Source of the DNA: a virus
Length of the DNA: 49,633 nucleotides
Strand: one strand, 5' to 3'
IMG/VR virus record: IMGVR_UViG_3300024509_000024
Coordinates: 1-49,633 of that record
Shown: in pieces, positions 6,561-13,306 of the stretch
How the letters are laid out: every line of letters begins with the position of its first letter
How positions within the stretch are numbered: position 1 is the stretch's first letter
The notes under the pieces: generated by a model
Told to the model about the DNA's origin: nothing
Seen by the model: only the letters and a program-made list of their open reading frames with translations
Databases searched by the model: none
Made by a program: the position numbers and the translations under genes

Positions 6561-6802
6561 TGGAAGGCCCGTCTAAGACCTGTACTTGGATTGGGCCCGA
6601 GCAGGACCCTTTGAAGCACTGGCCCATTCATTACTGCGGGTGTCCTAGTGTTCAAGGGTCTAGCTACTGCGCTGATCACTACTGGAAGGTCTATGCTCGA
6701 GGCACTTCAGTTAACGGCCGTCGACGTGAACGTGCCATAGAGCAAGAGATTCAACAACTTAAACAAGCACAAGAGCTTGAGGAGTATGAAAATGAAAACT
6801 AA
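6560..6802 (+). CDS. GcrA-like Cys/His protein
   Basis: 80 residues, TAATG overlap with the AAA+ gene. CTWI, then HYCGCPSVQGSSYCADHY, matches the C-terminal part of GcrA-type regulators (Cys-x-Trp-Pro/Ile...Phe/Tyr-Cys-Gly...Tyr-Cys-x-x-His). The N-terminal helix-turn-helix of GcrA is absent; instead a Glu/Gln-rich helix (EQEIQQLKQAQELEEYE) ends the protein. GcrA binds sigma70-polymerase at methylated sites in alphaproteobacteria, so a truncated mimic could bind polymerase. The match is by motif only. Confidence 0.55.
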   Translation: MEGPSKTCTWIGPEQDPLKHWPIHYCGCPSVQGSSYCADHYWKVYARGTSVNGRRRERAIEQEIQQLKQAQELEEYENEN

Positions 6803-6992
6803 CATCTTTACAATTGCCCTGCTGGCGCTTGTAATCGTATTCTTTTTTGCCGTAGGTCCTATCCTGGTAATTTGGAGTATGAATACACTATTCCCCGTGT
6901 TGGCCATTCCGTATACGTTTTGGACATGGTTAAGCGTGGTCTTGCTCGGCGCATTCTTTCGAGCAAATGTTTCCATTAAACGGAAAGATTGA
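6792..6992 (+). CDS. Two-span membrane protein
   Basis: 66 residues. Start ATG 6792 is preferred because GGAG lies eight bases upstream; ATG 6786 is only one base from it. Two hydrophobic spans (about residues 5-29 and 38-58) are separated by a short loop with Pro-Tyr-Thr-Phe-Trp-Thr-Trp, and the tail is basic. A similar protein occurs in other phages, function unknown; a holin is possible but the early context argues against it. Confidence 0.7.
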   Translation: MKTNIFTIALLALVIVFFFAVGPILVIWSMNTLFPVLAIPYTFWTWLSVVLLGAFFRANVSIKRKD

Positions 6993-7024
6993 GGTTGCTA
7001 TTTTACAACAAGAATGCTACTATA

Positions 7025-7054
7025 TTGACACGCTGTGGAACACAGCCATATAAC
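7025..7054 (+). promoter_or_regulatory. Sigma70 promoter of the HTH gene
   Basis: TTGACA, 18 bases, TATAAC. It is the only plus-strand member with an 18-base spacer. An overlapping alternative, TTGCTA-17-TACTAT at 6995-7023, would make a tandem pair. Confidence 0.7.
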
Positions 7055-7072
7055 ATAAAGGAAAACACAGAC

Positions 7073-7348
7073 ATGAAACGTATCTCTAAAGACTCAAAGA
7101 CTTTTAAGATTTTTACTGCACTACAAAATGGTGACAAACTAACTGCAAGCCAAGCTGAGAAGCGTTTTGGCGTAAAGAACCTGGCTGCTGAAGCAAGCCG
7201 TCTCCGCCAAGCTGGTTATGCTGTTTATGCTAACTCTCGCAAGGCAGGTAATGGTGTTACCGTTACTGAGTATGAACTAGGCCGTCCTTCACGCGAGATC
7301 GTTGCTCTAGGCTACTTAGCTCGTAACATGGGCATGACATTGGCTTAA
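7073..7348 (+). CDS. Helix-turn-helix protein
   Basis: 91 residues from ATG 7073, with AAAGGA upstream. Residues 1-60 carry KLTASQAEKRFGVKNLAAEASRLRQAGY, a winged-helix type recognition unit in which a phased helix pair is followed by a beta hairpin (VYANSRK..GVTVTEYELG). The tail repeats small hydrophobics. Such short proteins are common in large phages and are likely DNA binding; the target is not known. It is followed by the 7358-7424 hairpin element and a strong terminator, and might regulate the surrounding promoter set. Confidence 0.75.
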   Translation: MKRISKDSKTFKIFTALQNGDKLTASQAEKRFGVKNLAAEASRLRQAGYAVYANSRKAGNGVTVTEYELGRPSREIVALGYLARNMGMTLA

Positions 7349-7424
7349 TAGGTCGCTCCACAAAACCAAGCCGATTCGCTCCCGGGGCGGTTTTGGAATA
7401 GGGTCCTAAGGGCCCTATTTTTTT
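7349..7424 (+). ncRNA. Candidate 3'-UTR RNA with anti-RBS loop, copy A
   Basis: Right after the HTH stop, AAAACC (7362-7367) pairs with GGTTTT (7389-7394), extended by CC/GG over a two-base bulge. The 21-base loop contains CCGATTCGCTCCCGG, shared exactly with copy B at 13309-13323. CGCTCC is the complement of the GGAGCG ribosome site used by ten genes here. A strong terminator follows, giving the hairpin-plus-terminator layout of a small RNA. Function is inference. Confidence 0.45.
7397..7424 (+). terminator. Strong Rho-independent terminator
   Basis: AATAGGGTCC pairs with GGGCCCTATT (one T-G pair), loop TAA, followed by seven T. Confidence 0.92.
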
Positions 7425-7451
7425 GGCCGTTTGTTGCAAAAAAGCCACAGG

Positions 7452-7463
7452 CCGGCACTCTCC
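7452..7463 (-). repeat. GGAGAGTGCCGG dispersed repeat (inverted copy)
   Basis: The minus strand reads GGAGAGTGCCGG. Plus-strand copies lie at 10696-10707 (exact) and 9383-9392 (lacking AG). The 7442 and 10722 copies also share a nearby AAGCCACA. Confidence 0.6.
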
Positions 7464-7470
7464 AAAATGG

Positions 7471-7499
7471 TTGACAGAACTGCTGTTTGATGGTATAAT
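7471..7499 (+). promoter_or_regulatory. Perfect sigma70 promoter
   Basis: TTGACA, 17 bases, TATAAT; spacer TTTGA at 10-14. Drives the 7523 gene. Confidence 0.92.
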
Positions 7500-7522
7500 A
7501 GAGTTATTGTTAAGGAGCGATG

Positions 7523-8167
7523 ATGAGCACATTTACAGCAGATCAAGTTTGGGGCCTAGCTGTTAGGGCTGATACACAGAATGGCGGCTACTGCAAAGAG
7601 CCTGTATTCGCTGCTACCGCTACACACGGGATCGATTACAATAACGTGATCAAACAAGCCAACAAGGTTCTGGTCAAGAACTGGCTCAGAGAGAATGCTC
7701 AGCCTACAGCAGAAGAGATCACTCTTGGCCAAGAGTATCGTAACTATTTCAAAACATTCACCCTCAAAGCACTCACTGGCAAGATCAATGACTTTGAGAC
7801 CACAGCTATGAAGATTGCAGCCAAAGACGAGTTCACTGGCCGTGATATGTTGGACTTTGCTGTTGTCAGCTGTTTACCCAGCGTAGCTCGTCGTGATAAG
7901 GCCCAAACAGAGCTCAAGCGAGAGATCTATCAAAGCGAGCAACTCTCCGGCGCTGTAGGTGATGAGATCGTAGGGGAGATCGAAGTGATCCGCACACGAT
8001 TCAACCCTGAATACAACAAGTATCGCATCACTGCTCGTATGGGTGAGAGCTTTATTGATTTTTGGTACAAGGATGATGTCAAAGGCACTATCCGTATCAA
8101 GGGCAAGATCAAGAATGTTCGTGGCGATAAAACAACACAGCTCAACTATGTTAAAAAAGTTGGTTGA
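7523..8167 (+). CDS. Phage protein, possible OB-fold C terminus
   Basis: 214 residues. ATG 7523 rather than 7520 gives the better six-base distance from AAGGA. The N-terminal two thirds is mixed helix. The last 70 residues alternate strands (IEVIRTRFNPEYNKYRITAR, then IRIKGKIKNVRGDKTTQLNYV), resembling an OB-fold in which strand 4-5 carries Lys-Gly-Lys-Ile-Lys. This would fit nucleic-acid binding, but the family is not recognised. The stop TGA is part of the next TTGACA box. It precedes the MoxR-type ATPase. Confidence 0.65.
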   Translation: MSTFTADQVWGLAVRADTQNGGYCKEPVFAATATHGIDYNNVIKQANKVLVKNWLRENAQPTAEEITLGQEYRNYFKTFTLKALTGKINDFETTAMKIAAKDEFTGRDMLDFAVVSCLPSVARRDKAQTELKREIYQSEQLSGAVGDEIVGEIEVIRTRFNPEYNKYRITARMGESFIDFWYKDDVKGTIRIKGKIKNVRGDKTTQLNYVKKVG

Positions 8168-8192
8168 CAACTGCACCAAGAGGTGCTACAAT
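8164..8192 (+). promoter_or_regulatory. Sigma70 promoter with a dyad spacer
   Basis: TTGACA, 17 bases, TACAAT. The spacer contains a perfect dyad GCACC-AAGA-GGTGC (8173-8186), a possible operator. The -35 box includes the stop codon of the upstream gene. Confidence 0.88.
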
Positions 8193-8244
8193 AATGATAC
8201 TGGGAAAGTAATTGTTTTAACTCTTTTTATTAGCGAGGTCTAGA

Positions 8245-9330
8245 ATGGCAAAAGCACAAGACGTTTCCGTCCGTCAAGTTGGCCCTAAGGGTGCCAAAAA
8301 AGCAATCCGTCACGCAATTAAAATGCGTCGTCCTGTATTCCTGTGGGGCCCTCCAGGTATTGGTAAGTCCGATCTCGTGAAGCAGATCGGTGATGATTCC
8401 AACCGTGAGGTTATTGATGTGCGCCTAGCACTTTGGGAACCCACCGACATCAAAGGTATTCCGTATTACAACGCAGACCAGGGCAAGATGGTTTGGGCTC
8501 CTCCCGCAGAACTGCCCATTGACCCAGAGTCCACTGCTATCATCTTCTTGGATGAATTGAACTCTGCTCCTCCTGCTGTTCAGGCCGCGGCCTATCAGTT
8601 GGTGCTGAACCGTCGTGTTGGTACCTATGTTCTGCCTAAGGGTGTTGACGTAGTCGCCGCTGGTAACCGTGAAGGTGACCGTGGTGTTACCTATCGTATG
8701 CCTGCTCCGTTGGCTAACCGCTTCCTGCACTTGGAAATGAAGGTGGACTTTGATGACTGGCAAGATTGGGCTACCCTTAACAAGGTGCATCCTGAGGTTG
8801 TAGGTTATGTGGGTTTTGCCAAGCAAGACTTGTATGACTTCGATCCTAAGAGCCCTAGCAAGTCATTTGCTACTCCTCGTTCTTGGAGTTTCGTCAGCGA
8901 CCTGTTAGGTGATGACGGTGTTGACGAAGATACTTTGTCTACATTGGTAAGTGGTGCTATTGGTGACGGCTTGGCTGTTAAGTTTATGGCTCACCGTAAG
9001 ATTGCTGGCAAATTGCCTAAGGCAGAAGACATCCTTATTGGCAAGGTCAAGGACCTTCAGATCAAGGAAGTGTCAGCGATGTATTCTTTGACCGTTTCAT
9101 TGTGCTACGAGTTGAAAGACCGTGCAGAGAAAAAGGTTAAAGATTGGGATGCTCAGGCAGACAACTTCTTCCGCTACATGATGGACAATTTCCCAACTGA
9201 GATTGTGGTCATGGGTGCTAAGACTGCTCTTACCAACTACGACTTGCCGTTGGACGCTACAAAGATGAAGAGCTTTGACGAGTTCCACAAGCGTTTTGGT
9301 AAGTATGTTTTGAAAGCGATGGAGAATTAA
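8245..9330 (+). CDS. MoxR-type AAA+ ATPase
   Basis: 361 residues. Walker A GPPGIGKS at 35-42, Walker B FLDE at 101-104, sensor Asn in VVAAGNREGDRG near 141, and the arginine finger in PAPLANRF near 159: the full set for a MoxR/RavA-like ATPase. The C-terminal 150 residues form the helical lid plus a phage-specific extension. MoxR ATPases act as chaperones with a VWA-domain partner, and such a partner is encoded next (9488). A long leader with GAGG precedes the ATG. Family is secure, phage role unknown. Confidence 0.92.
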   Translation: MAKAQDVSVRQVGPKGAKKAIRHAIKMRRPVFLWGPPGIGKSDLVKQIGDDSNREVIDVRLALWEPTDIKGIPYYNADQGKMVWAPPAELPIDPESTAIIFLDELNSAPPAVQAAAYQLVLNRRVGTYVLPKGVDVVAAGNREGDRGVTYRMPAPLANRFLHLEMKVDFDDWQDWATLNKVHPEVVGYVGFAKQDLYDFDPKSPSKSFATPRSWSFVSDLLGDDGVDEDTLSTLVSGAIGDGLAVKFMAHRKIAGKLPKAEDILIGKVKDLQIKEVSAMYSLTVSLCYELKDRAEKKVKDWDAQADNFFRYMMDNFPTEIVVMGAKTALTNYDLPLDATKMKSFDEFHKRFGKYVLKAMEN

Positions 9331-9388
9331 GACCTCGCCCATCGCCGGGCGGGGGCTCACCCAGGGCTTCCGCCCACCTTTTGGAGTG

Positions 9389-9431
9389 CCGGGCGGTGTT
9401 GTAAATACGCAACATCGTCCGGTTTCTTTTT
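9389..9431 (+). terminator. Strong terminator after the MoxR gene
   Basis: CCGGGCGGTGTTG pairs with CAACATCGTCCGG (13 bp, two G-T pairs), loop TAAATACG, then TTTCTTTTT. Upstream, GGGCGG/CCGCCC at about 9345-9375 forms another GC-rich hairpin. Confidence 0.88.
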
Positions 9432-9433
9432 GG

Positions 9434-9462
9434 TTGACAAACCCGGATCCTGGTGCTATAAT
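9434..9462 (+). promoter_or_regulatory. Perfect sigma70 promoter
   Basis: TTGACA, 17 bases, TATAAT, starting two bases after the terminator T run. Spacer TGG at 12-14. Confidence 0.93.
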
Positions 9463-9487
9463 ATACACATACTAAGGAGAGCGACTA

Positions 9488-10696
9488 ATGTCTACAAACA
9501 TCGTTGATAAATTAACTACTGCACGGGTCGGTCTATTGCTCAAAGCACCGTTCTTTGGCAACATGGCAACTCGTATGCGTTTAGTCTGTGCTGACGACTG
9601 GTGCCCTACTGCGGCGACCAATGGCCGTGACTTTTATTACAACACAAAGTTCATCGAAAAACTTTCAGAGAAAAAACTAGAGTTCCTGTTTGGTCACGAG
9701 ATCCTTCACTGCGTGTTTGATCACTTTGGCCGTGTAGGTAGCCGTGATCGTCAACTTTCTAACATCGCACAGGACTTTGCTGTAAACCAAATCCTTGTAG
9801 ACGAGCGTATTGGTGAGAAGATCACTGAGGTTAAGATCTGTTATGATCCTAAGTTCCGTGGACTTGCTTGGGAAGAAATCTACGATATTCTGTATGAAAA
9901 AGCAGAGAAGATTCCTATGGATCAACTGATGAAAGAGTTGGGCGATCTGTTGGACGAGCACATTAAGGAACAAGAGGGTGCTGGCTCAGAAGATGACAAG
10001 ACCAAAGACGGTAAGAGCAAGCCTAGCCTTAGCAAAGAAGAAGCAGAACGCATCAAGCAAGAGATCAAAGAAGCAATGATCCAAAGTGCCGCGGCCGCTG
10101 GTGCAGGCAAGACTCCTGCAGGCATTATGCGTATGATTAAGTCTATGACTGAGCCTAAGATGGACTGGCGTCAGTTGGTGCAACAAGAGATCCAAAGCAT
10201 TGTTCGCAACGACTACTCCTTCCAGCGTGTTAATCGCAAGAGTATGCACTCAGGCGCAATCTTGCCAGGCATGAAAGAAGCAACTACCATTGACGTGGCT
10301 ATTGCTGTTGACATGAGTGGTAGTATTGGTGAAGAAGATGCCAGCACATTCCTTTCGGAGATCAAAGGCATCATGGACCAATACGAGGACTTCAAGATCA
10401 ACCTGTGGTGCTTTGACACAGAGATCTATAACCCACAAGAGATCACTCATGACAACTCACATGACTTGCTTGAGTATGAACCTCAAGGTGGCGGTGGCAC
10501 AGACTTTGATGTCAACTTTACCTACATGGAAGAGAATGACATTCGCCCTAAGAAGTTCATTATGTTCACAGACGGCTATCCCTGTGGTAGTTGGGGTCCT
10601 GAGGACTACTGCGACACAATCTTTATCGTTAAGGGCAATACACAAGCAGAGGCGCCCTTTGGTCAAACGGTGATCTACGAAAAAGAGGCGGGCTAG
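9488..10696 (+). CDS. VWA-domain protein with metallopeptidase-like N terminus
   Basis: 402 residues, ATG 9488 after AAGGAGA. The N-terminal domain has HEILH at 70-74 with a further His at 79, as in the putative metallopeptidase domain of the DUF2201-type proteins. A charged Lys/Glu linker (about 155-200) leads to a VWA-like domain with MIDAS residues DMSGS (275-279), Thr 338 in GGGGTDF and Asp 362 in FTDG. It is the expected partner of the MoxR ATPase encoded just upstream. Whether HExxH is catalytic is unknown. Confidence 0.88.
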   Translation: MSTNIVDKLTTARVGLLLKAPFFGNMATRMRLVCADDWCPTAATNGRDFYYNTKFIEKLSEKKLEFLFGHEILHCVFDHFGRVGSRDRQLSNIAQDFAVNQILVDERIGEKITEVKICYDPKFRGLAWEEIYDILYEKAEKIPMDQLMKELGDLLDEHIKEQEGAGSEDDKTKDGKSKPSLSKEEAERIKQEIKEAMIQSAAAAGAGKTPAGIMRMIKSMTEPKMDWRQLVQQEIQSIVRNDYSFQRVNRKSMHSGAILPGMKEATTIDVAIAVDMSGSIGEEDASTFLSEIKGIMDQYEDFKINLWCFDTEIYNPQEITHDNSHDLLEYEPQGGGGTDFDVNFTYMEENDIRPKKFIMFTDGYPCGSWGPEDYCDTIFIVKGNTQAEAPFGQTVIYEKEAG

Positions 10697-10730
10697 GAGA
10701 GTGCCGGGGGGTGTGGCTAAAAAGCCACAC
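10696..10730 (+). repeat. GGAGAGTGCCGG repeat plus hairpin
   Basis: GGAGAGTGCCGG at 10696-10707 begins in the VWA stop codon. It is followed by an 8-bp hairpin GTGTGGCT-AAAA-AGCCACAC (10711-10730). No T run follows, so it may stabilise rather than end the transcript. Confidence 0.6.
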
Positions 10731-10740
10731 TTCCACCAAA

Positions 10741-10750
10741 GGCCCCGCTG
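10741..10750. repeat. GGCCCCGCTG dispersed repeat
   Basis: Fifth copy of the 10-mer, 8 kb from the others. It lies 29 bases upstream of a perfect promoter and is followed, as at 2348, by CTAYAC and an alternating purine-pyrimidine tract. Confidence 0.75.
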
Positions 10751-10779
10751 CTACACGTATGCACGTATATAGATTATGG

Positions 10780-10808
10780 TTGACAGATAGATAATTTGGC
10801 CTTATAAT
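10780..10808 (+). promoter_or_regulatory. Perfect sigma70 promoter
   Basis: TTGACA, 17 bases, TATAAT, with TTTGG at spacer 10-14. It serves the four-gene unit 10840-11505. Confidence 0.93.
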
Positions 10809-10839
10809 ACATATACACAGACACAGAAAGGGGCGGTAA

Positions 10840-10983
10840 ATGGAACTAGTAATTGCATTTGTCCTTGGGCTCATAGTAATGGACTTAATGTGGGCCTGGC
10901 GCTTGGGCATCCCTCAGATGCTTTGGGCACGTTGGAAGTATCGCAAAGTCCTTAAACAAATGTCAGAACAGGAGCAATCATGA
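10840..10983 (+). CDS. 47-residue membrane protein
   Basis: ATG 10840 after AAAGGGGCGG. One hydrophobic span at residues 3-18 (VIAFVLGLIVMDLMW), then a basic Trp/Arg region and a polar Gln/Glu tail. This would fit an N-out/C-in inner-membrane protein. First of four genes joined by four- or one-base overlaps. Function unknown. Confidence 0.6.
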   Translation: MELVIAFVLGLIVMDLMWAWRLGIPQMLWARWKYRKVLKQMSEQEQS

Positions 10984-11108
10984 AAGTATTCATCGCAGGT
11001 ACAATCTTTGGTCTCGTAGTGGCTACCGTAGGATTATCGGGCATCGCTAAGATCTTCGATAATGGGGTTGCCAAAGTCCAGGAAGTATCTAAAGAAGCTG
11101 CGAAGTAA
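10980..11108 (+). CDS. 42-residue membrane protein
   Basis: ATGA overlap with the previous gene, with GGAGCA upstream. The N-terminal half is one hydrophobic span with Gly residues (FIAGTIFGLVVATVGLSGIA), followed by a short amphipathic helix with VAKVQEVSKEA. Peptides of this type are common in large phages. Function unknown. Confidence 0.6.
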   Translation: MKVFIAGTIFGLVVATVGLSGIAKIFDNGVAKVQEVSKEAAK

Positions 11109-11317
11109 TGCCTAGATACACGTTCTGGCGCAATTCTATAATCTGCGAAGTCTACGAACTTGAAGCAGGTTCAGAAGAGGAAGCACGTGAAAAGCTCATG
11201 AATGGAGAAGTGGACCCAATGACCGAAGAATGGGTTGATTGGGCCACTGACAACTTCGAGCTGGAAGACGTGGAAGATGAATTGGTAACATTCTTAAAAT
11301 CAAAGGAAACAACATGA
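11108..11317 (+). CDS. Small acidic protein
   Basis: 69 residues, TAATG overlap. Pattern: an N-terminal strand (RYTFWRNSIICEVYELEA), then SEEEAREKLMNGEV, then an acidic helix DVEDELVTFL. The strand-helix arrangement is frequent in small phage proteins but has no known function. Confidence 0.65.
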   Translation: MPRYTFWRNSIICEVYELEAGSEEEAREKLMNGEVDPMTEEWVDWATDNFELEDVEDELVTFLKSKETT

Positions 11318-11505
11318 CTTTTGGTATGATCGTTGAAGATCCCTTTTATGATGAAGATGGTGTACTCATTGACGAGGATGCTGATTGGGAAGATGTTGCA
11401 GACCCGGGCGACCTAGTCTACAACGAAGACATCGGCGAATGGTTGGACAAAGAGCTAGCTGCTCACGATCGCACCTACAGCCCATTCGATACAATCAACA
11501 GCTAA
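11314..11505 (+). CDS. Very acidic 63-residue protein
   Basis: ATGA overlap. About a third of the residues are Asp or Glu (DEDGVLIDEDADWEDVADPGD) with few Lys, so it would be strongly negative and could act as a DNA mimic or partner-binding peptide. That role is inference; no family recognised. It closes the 10840 unit. Confidence 0.65.
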   Translation: MTFGMIVEDPFYDEDGVLIDEDADWEDVADPGDLVYNEDIGEWLDKELAAHDRTYSPFDTINS

Positions 11506-11520
11506 CGTACATCATTTTGG

Positions 11521-11549
11521 TTGACAACTTGGCTTTTTGGTGTTAAACT
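11521..11549 (+). promoter_or_regulatory. Sigma70 promoter with overlapping palindrome
   Basis: TTGACA, 17 bases, TAAACT. Spacer TTTTTGG at 8-14. The dyad ACTATAGGCATAGT at 11547-11560 overlaps its -10 box. Confidence 0.78.
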
Positions 11550-11560
11550 ATAGGCATAGT
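11547..11560. promoter_or_regulatory. Candidate operator ACTAT-N4-ATAGT, site 1
   Basis: ACTATAGGCATAGT is an inverted repeat of five bases per arm. The same half-sites with four-base centres recur at 15970-15983 and 27957-27970, each on a promoter. Confidence 0.5.
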
Positions 11561-11574
11561 GAAAGGAGCCAGCT

Positions 11575-11778
11575 GTGAATCAAAATGAATTTGAATACCT
11601 GAAGCGAGCCGTTGATGCATTGGGATCGTCAGAGACAACTCCGATGGCCCGTGTCAAGATCTTAAGGACGATGGAGCAGATCGCCGGACGCTGTGCCGTG
11701 GTGATCGAGAGGGAGTTCCAAGACCGCGTAGATCAGAACTTGGCCAATGCACATTTGGTTGACCTTTTGAGAAAATGA
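11575..11778 (+). CDS. Small helical protein, GTG start
   Basis: 67 residues from GTG 11575 after AAAGGAGC. Mostly helical and charged, with one Cys (GRCAVVIEREFQDRV). Its last codons (His-Leu-Val-Asp-Leu-Leu) hold the -35 box of the next promoter. Function unknown. Confidence 0.65.
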   Translation: MNQNEFEYLKRAVDALGSSETTPMARVKILRTMEQIAGRCAVVIEREFQDRVDQNLANAHLVDLLRK

Positions 11779-11787
11779 TTGTATAAT
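11759..11787 (+). promoter_or_regulatory. Sigma70 promoter inside a coding end
   Basis: TTGACC, 17 bases, TATAAT. The -35 box lies within the 11575 gene. Spacer TGA at 12-14. Confidence 0.87.
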
Positions 11788-11803
11788 TTTAACACTAACT
11801 TAA

Positions 11804-11812
11804 GGAGCGAAT
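11804..11812 (+). promoter_or_regulatory. Extended ribosome site GGAGCGAAT
   Basis: The best of the ten GGAGCG sites. Nine bases, GGAGCGAAT, are the exact complement of ATTCGCTCC in the loops at 7373-7382 and 13312-13320. The bases after GGAG do not extend pairing with a normal 16S tail, so their conservation needs another reason. Confidence 0.6.
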
Positions 11813-12439
11813 ATGCCTAATTGGTGCAACAACAACTTGACGCTGGAGCATGATGATCCAGCAATGATTACCCGTGCTAAAGAAGCACTTGATCGTGGAG
11901 AGTTCCTGCAGGAGTTTATTCCTGTGCCCAAAGAACTCACAGAGACCATGGCAGGATCCTACGGGGATGATGCCAAACAAAAGGATCTGGAAGCACAGAT
12001 GAAAGCCAATGTGGCCAAATATGGCTACAGCAACTGGTATGACTTCTGCGTGGGTGAATGGGGAACCAAATGGGATGTAGGCGGTGATGGACAAAGCGAC
12101 ATCCACCCAGACGGTAAGAGTCTATTCACTTCTTTTGATTCAGCATGGTCACCACCCGTGAATGCTTATCAGAAGTTGGAACAACTTGGCTTCCGTGTGA
12201 ACGCAATGTTCTACGAATCCGGTATGGCATTTGCTGGTATTTACGAAGATGGCAACTGCGAGGACTTTAGCCTAGAAGGCATGAGTGCCGATGAGATCGA
12301 GCAGAACTATCCAGAGTTGGACGAAGCATTCTGCATCGCCGAGGCTATCCGTGAATTCCAGGAAGAGGACGAAGAGCTCACAGAGTGGATCAAGGATGGT
12401 GTTGAGCAGAACAAGAAACTAGGACTTGTTTCAGAATGA
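11813..12439 (+). CDS. Api92-like / DUF1281-type phage protein
   Basis: 208 residues. The opening MPNWCNNNLTLEHDD, the GEFLQEFIPVPKEL segment, NWYDFCVGEWGTKWDV and the W-x-P-P region identify the Api92-like ferredoxin-fold family spread through phages and mobile elements. Its function is not established. The long acidic tail (EFQEEDEELTEWIKDG) is typical. ATG 11813 sits right after GGAGCGAAT. First of a three-gene unit. Confidence 0.87.
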   Translation: MPNWCNNNLTLEHDDPAMITRAKEALDRGEFLQEFIPVPKELTETMAGSYGDDAKQKDLEAQMKANVAKYGYSNWYDFCVGEWGTKWDVGGDGQSDIHPDGKSLFTSFDSAWSPPVNAYQKLEQLGFRVNAMFYESGMAFAGIYEDGNCEDFSLEGMSADEIEQNYPELDEAFCIAEAIREFQEEDEELTEWIKDGVEQNKKLGLVSE

Positions 12440-12735
12440 TGCACATTGTTAAACTCGACAAGAGATACGATGGTTATGGAAGATTTAGCCATCGTGTCGA
12501 GTTTATCAGTTATGGCGCAGGTGCGAGGCTTACAGATCAAAAGAATTGGATTAAGTCTCGCAACTACTTGTGGACGCAATTCGGTCCGAGTGCCGAATTG
12601 CACCTAGCTCGCCCAGAGTTATTCGATGGGGTCCAACCAAAATGGGCCTGGGATGATTCTAAGAGTGCTATATATTTGAAAGACGAATCTTACACAATGT
12701 TCGTTTTGAAATGGGAGTCATGGCAAAATGCCTAG
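12436..12735 (+). CDS. Conserved-looking phage protein, unknown
   Basis: 99 residues, ATGA overlap with the Api92-like gene; a second ATG at 12439 is equally possible. The middle holds WIKSRNYLWTQFGPSAEL and the end PKWAWDDSKSAIYLKDESYTMFVLKW, a pattern seen in other phage genomes. Trp-rich, compact. No function can be given. Confidence 0.7.
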   Translation: MMHIVKLDKRYDGYGRFSHRVEFISYGAGARLTDQKNWIKSRNYLWTQFGPSAELHLARPELFDGVQPKWAWDDSKSAIYLKDESYTMFVLKWESWQNA

Positions 12736-12922
12736 AGAGTTTAACTTCAGTTTTCACGTGGTCTGCGCCGGGGACGGCAAGGCAGACGTGGGCCGAGTCG
12801 AAGAAATGATCGATTTGGCCATGCAGGATCTGGTCTACGACGACGAGTTCATCGCCGCCTTGGACGAGAAGGACAGCGTTACTATTCAAGTAATTCCGCA
12901 ATTTGGACAAACAAATGGTTGA
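12728..12922 (+). CDS. Small acidic protein
   Basis: 64 residues, overlapping the previous gene by eight bases. It shows strand-helix-strand (FNFSFHVVCAGDG, VEEMIDLAMQDLV, VTIQVIPQFG), which would fit a small ferredoxin-like fold. The stop TGA is part of the TTGACA box of the next promoter. Confidence 0.65.
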   Translation: MPREFNFSFHVVCAGDGKADVGRVEEMIDLAMQDLVYDDEFIAALDEKDSVTIQVIPQFGQTNG

Positions 12923-12947
12923 CAAACTTGAATAGTGATGCTACATT
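12919..12947 (+). promoter_or_regulatory. Sigma70 promoter
   Basis: TTGACA, 17 bases, TACATT. Spacer TGA at 12-14, and TG adjoining the -10 region. The box contains the upstream stop codon. Confidence 0.83.
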
Positions 12948-13003
12948 ATTAACATGCCCAATAGGCATATCTTTAACACACACACTTTTTGGAGAACTTT
13001 AAA

Positions 13004-13306
13004 ATGGCTACAGATAAGAAATTTGCGGTTGCTGGTGTTTCGACACTGGAAGGTAAGACCAAGCTTCGTTTCGCTAACGATGTTATGCGCATCAAGATCT
13101 TGGCAAAGAACGGTCACAAGGATGTTGAGCTCGTTGAGCTGCCATCAGAGATGACCAAGGCTGAGGCTGTACAACACCTCAAGAGCGTTGGTTTCGGCTC
13201 AGGCAATGCTGCTGTACAAGCTGCGATCGCCTACGCTGAGAAGAAGAATCCAGCCCCTAAAGCTGTTAAGACTACTGCCGCGAAGGCAGAGGCTGTTACC
13301 GCTTAA
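13004..13306 (+). CDS. Phage protein with basic Ala/Lys/Pro tail
   Basis: 100 residues; ATG 13004 follows GGAGA by eight bases (TTG 12989 rejected). The N-terminal 70 residues form a compact domain (LRFANDVMRIKILAKNGHKDVELVELPSEM split by turns) that I have seen in other phages. The tail NPAPKAVKTTAAKAEA resembles histone-H1-type tails and could bind DNA or RNA. The last three codons form the left arm of the 13295 hairpin, so coding and RNA structure overlap. Confidence 0.7.
   Translation: MATDKKFAVAGVSTLEGKTKLRFANDVMRIKILAKNGHKDVELVELPSEMTKAEAVQHLKSVGFGSGNAAVQAAIAYAEKKNPAPKAVKTTAAKAEAVTA

Noticed and set aside
7874-8179. 101-codon minus-strand open frame
   Set aside because: Antisense to the 7523 gene, no ribosome site.
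8425-8826. 133-codon minus-strand open frame inside the MoxR gene
   Set aside because: It is the mirror of a well-supported ATPase gene, has no ribosome site and no recognisable motif.
9402-9409. Late promoter box TAAATA in the terminator loop
   Set aside because: It lies within the loop of a strong terminator and a perfect sigma70 promoter follows, so the match is probably chance.
10840-11505. Toxin-antitoxin operon among overlapping small genes
   Set aside because: Overlaps are general here, and no toxin fold or antitoxin motif is visible.
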